DNA of 6,727 nucleotides. Source: Gammaproteobacteria bacterium. GTDB lineage: Bacteria; Pseudomonadota; Gammaproteobacteria; GRL18. Both the position numbers and the translations under genes were made by a program. This document shows positions 6,497-6,727 of the stretch, piece by piece. Position 1 is the stretch's first letter; each line of letters opens with the position of its first letter. Under the pieces are notes generated by a model. The model had not been told where the DNA came from. It made no database searches and saw nothing but the letters and a program-made list of their open reading frames with translations. Where the stretch lies: NCBI GenBank assembly GCA_030632625.1, contig DAOVUK010000183.1, positions 1 through 6,727 of the forward strand, written 5' to 3'.

Positions 6497-6643
6497 GGGT
6501 GTAGTTTCTTTGTTACGATGTGGACCGTATGTAATTACCGCGCGTAAAAACTCTCCCCTACACTACAGAATTCGGTCATGTAGGGGCGAATTTATTCGCC
6601 TAAAGTTATTATTTTTGATTATCGTAGCAAAAGAACTACACCC
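6497..6643. mobile_element. MITE-like element B with terminal inverted repeats (147 bp, non-coding)
   Basis: The left terminus (6497-6519), beginning GGGTGTAGTT and ending ACGAT, matches the reverse complement of the right terminus (6621-6643) at 20 of 23 bases. The outer ten bases are identical. The element is bordered by 9-bp direct repeats. There is no transposase or useful frame, so it would need a transposase in trans. Internally it holds CCCCTACA (6555-6562) paired with TGTAGGGG (6579-6586), and the core hairpin repeat at 6579-6600. I cannot name the parent insertion sequence. A 9-bp duplication is compatible with several families (for example IS1- or IS4-related), so the family is left open. 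Confidence 0.8.
6579..6600 (+). repeat. Core hairpin repeat, copy 3
   Basis: This unit is identical to copy 2 except for one base (TTTA instead of TTCA in the hairpin loop), and it is also followed by TAAA. The stem GGCGAA/TTCGCC is unchanged. It lies inside element B, whose termini are unrelated to those of element A. Confidence 0.9.
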
Positions 6644-6652
6644 AAATGAAAT

Positions 6653-6727
6653 TAAGCTTAACAACTCTGGATTAACATCTTTGCGTCATTGGGACAAAAT
6701 ATTGAAAAAAATTATCATCTGTTCTCC
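6653..6727. other. Right-edge sequence without an identified feature
   Basis: This is AT-rich sequence after element B. It contains the short palindrome TTAAGCTTAA (6652-6661). Only very short frames are open on either strand, and I could not identify a gene end or start here. Confidence 0.4.

Larger units (their letters stand above)
6488..6652. repeat. 9-bp target-site duplication flanking element B
   Basis: AAATGAAAT occurs at 6488-6496 and again at 6644-6652. Each copy directly abuts an end of the inverted-repeat element at 6497-6643. A perfect 9-bp direct repeat in this exact position is the expected footprint of transposition. Confidence 0.85.

Noticed and set aside
6647..6676. Short ATG frame MKLSLTTLD after element B
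   Set aside because: It has nine codons, no ribosome-binding site, and its ATG lies inside the target-site duplication.

Overview
The window looks like chromosomal DNA of a gammaproteobacterium with a moderately AT-rich genome. The main evidence is a full-length DksA very close to the enterobacterial protein and the dksA-gluQ gene order, which is characteristic of Gammaproteobacteria. A CbbY-like sugar phosphatase, a family tied to Rubisco and the Calvin cycle, hints at an autotrophic (for example sulfur-oxidising) or methylotrophic relative. That is inference only, because no Rubisco or sulfur gene is present here.

Layout. At the left edge a minus-strand pair runs out of the window: a CbbY-type HAD phosphatase (172-969) whose stop overlaps by 4 bp the start of a class I aminotransferase (1-175, cut by the edge). 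Divergent from it are dksA (1226-1663) and gluQ (1979-2926), separated by 315 bp that contain a terminator-like hairpin. Next come a 150-residue protein that I do not recognise (3047-3499) and acetyl-CoA synthetase acs (3714-5666). A minus-strand tag gene, 3-methyladenine DNA glycosylase I (5743-6306), converges on acs across a large GC-rich hairpin. The last 420 bases hold no gene.

The genes are housekeeping functions: transcription control in the stringent response (DksA), tRNA-Asp modification (GluQ), acetate activation (Acs), alkylation repair (Tag) and metabolite repair or carbon metabolism (CbbY-like). I see no evidence that they form one pathway and no new multi-gene system.

The unusual material is between the genes. 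Two short non-coding elements with terminal inverted repeats lie at 3536-3666 (in front of acs) and 6497-6643 (upstream of tag). Their termini are unrelated, but both contain the same 22-base hairpin-forming core. The second is flanked by a perfect 9-bp direct repeat, the signature of transposition. gluQ has no ATG or GTG start. Its only conventional alternative start, TTG, lies in a 13-bp tandem duplication that put that TTG in frame.
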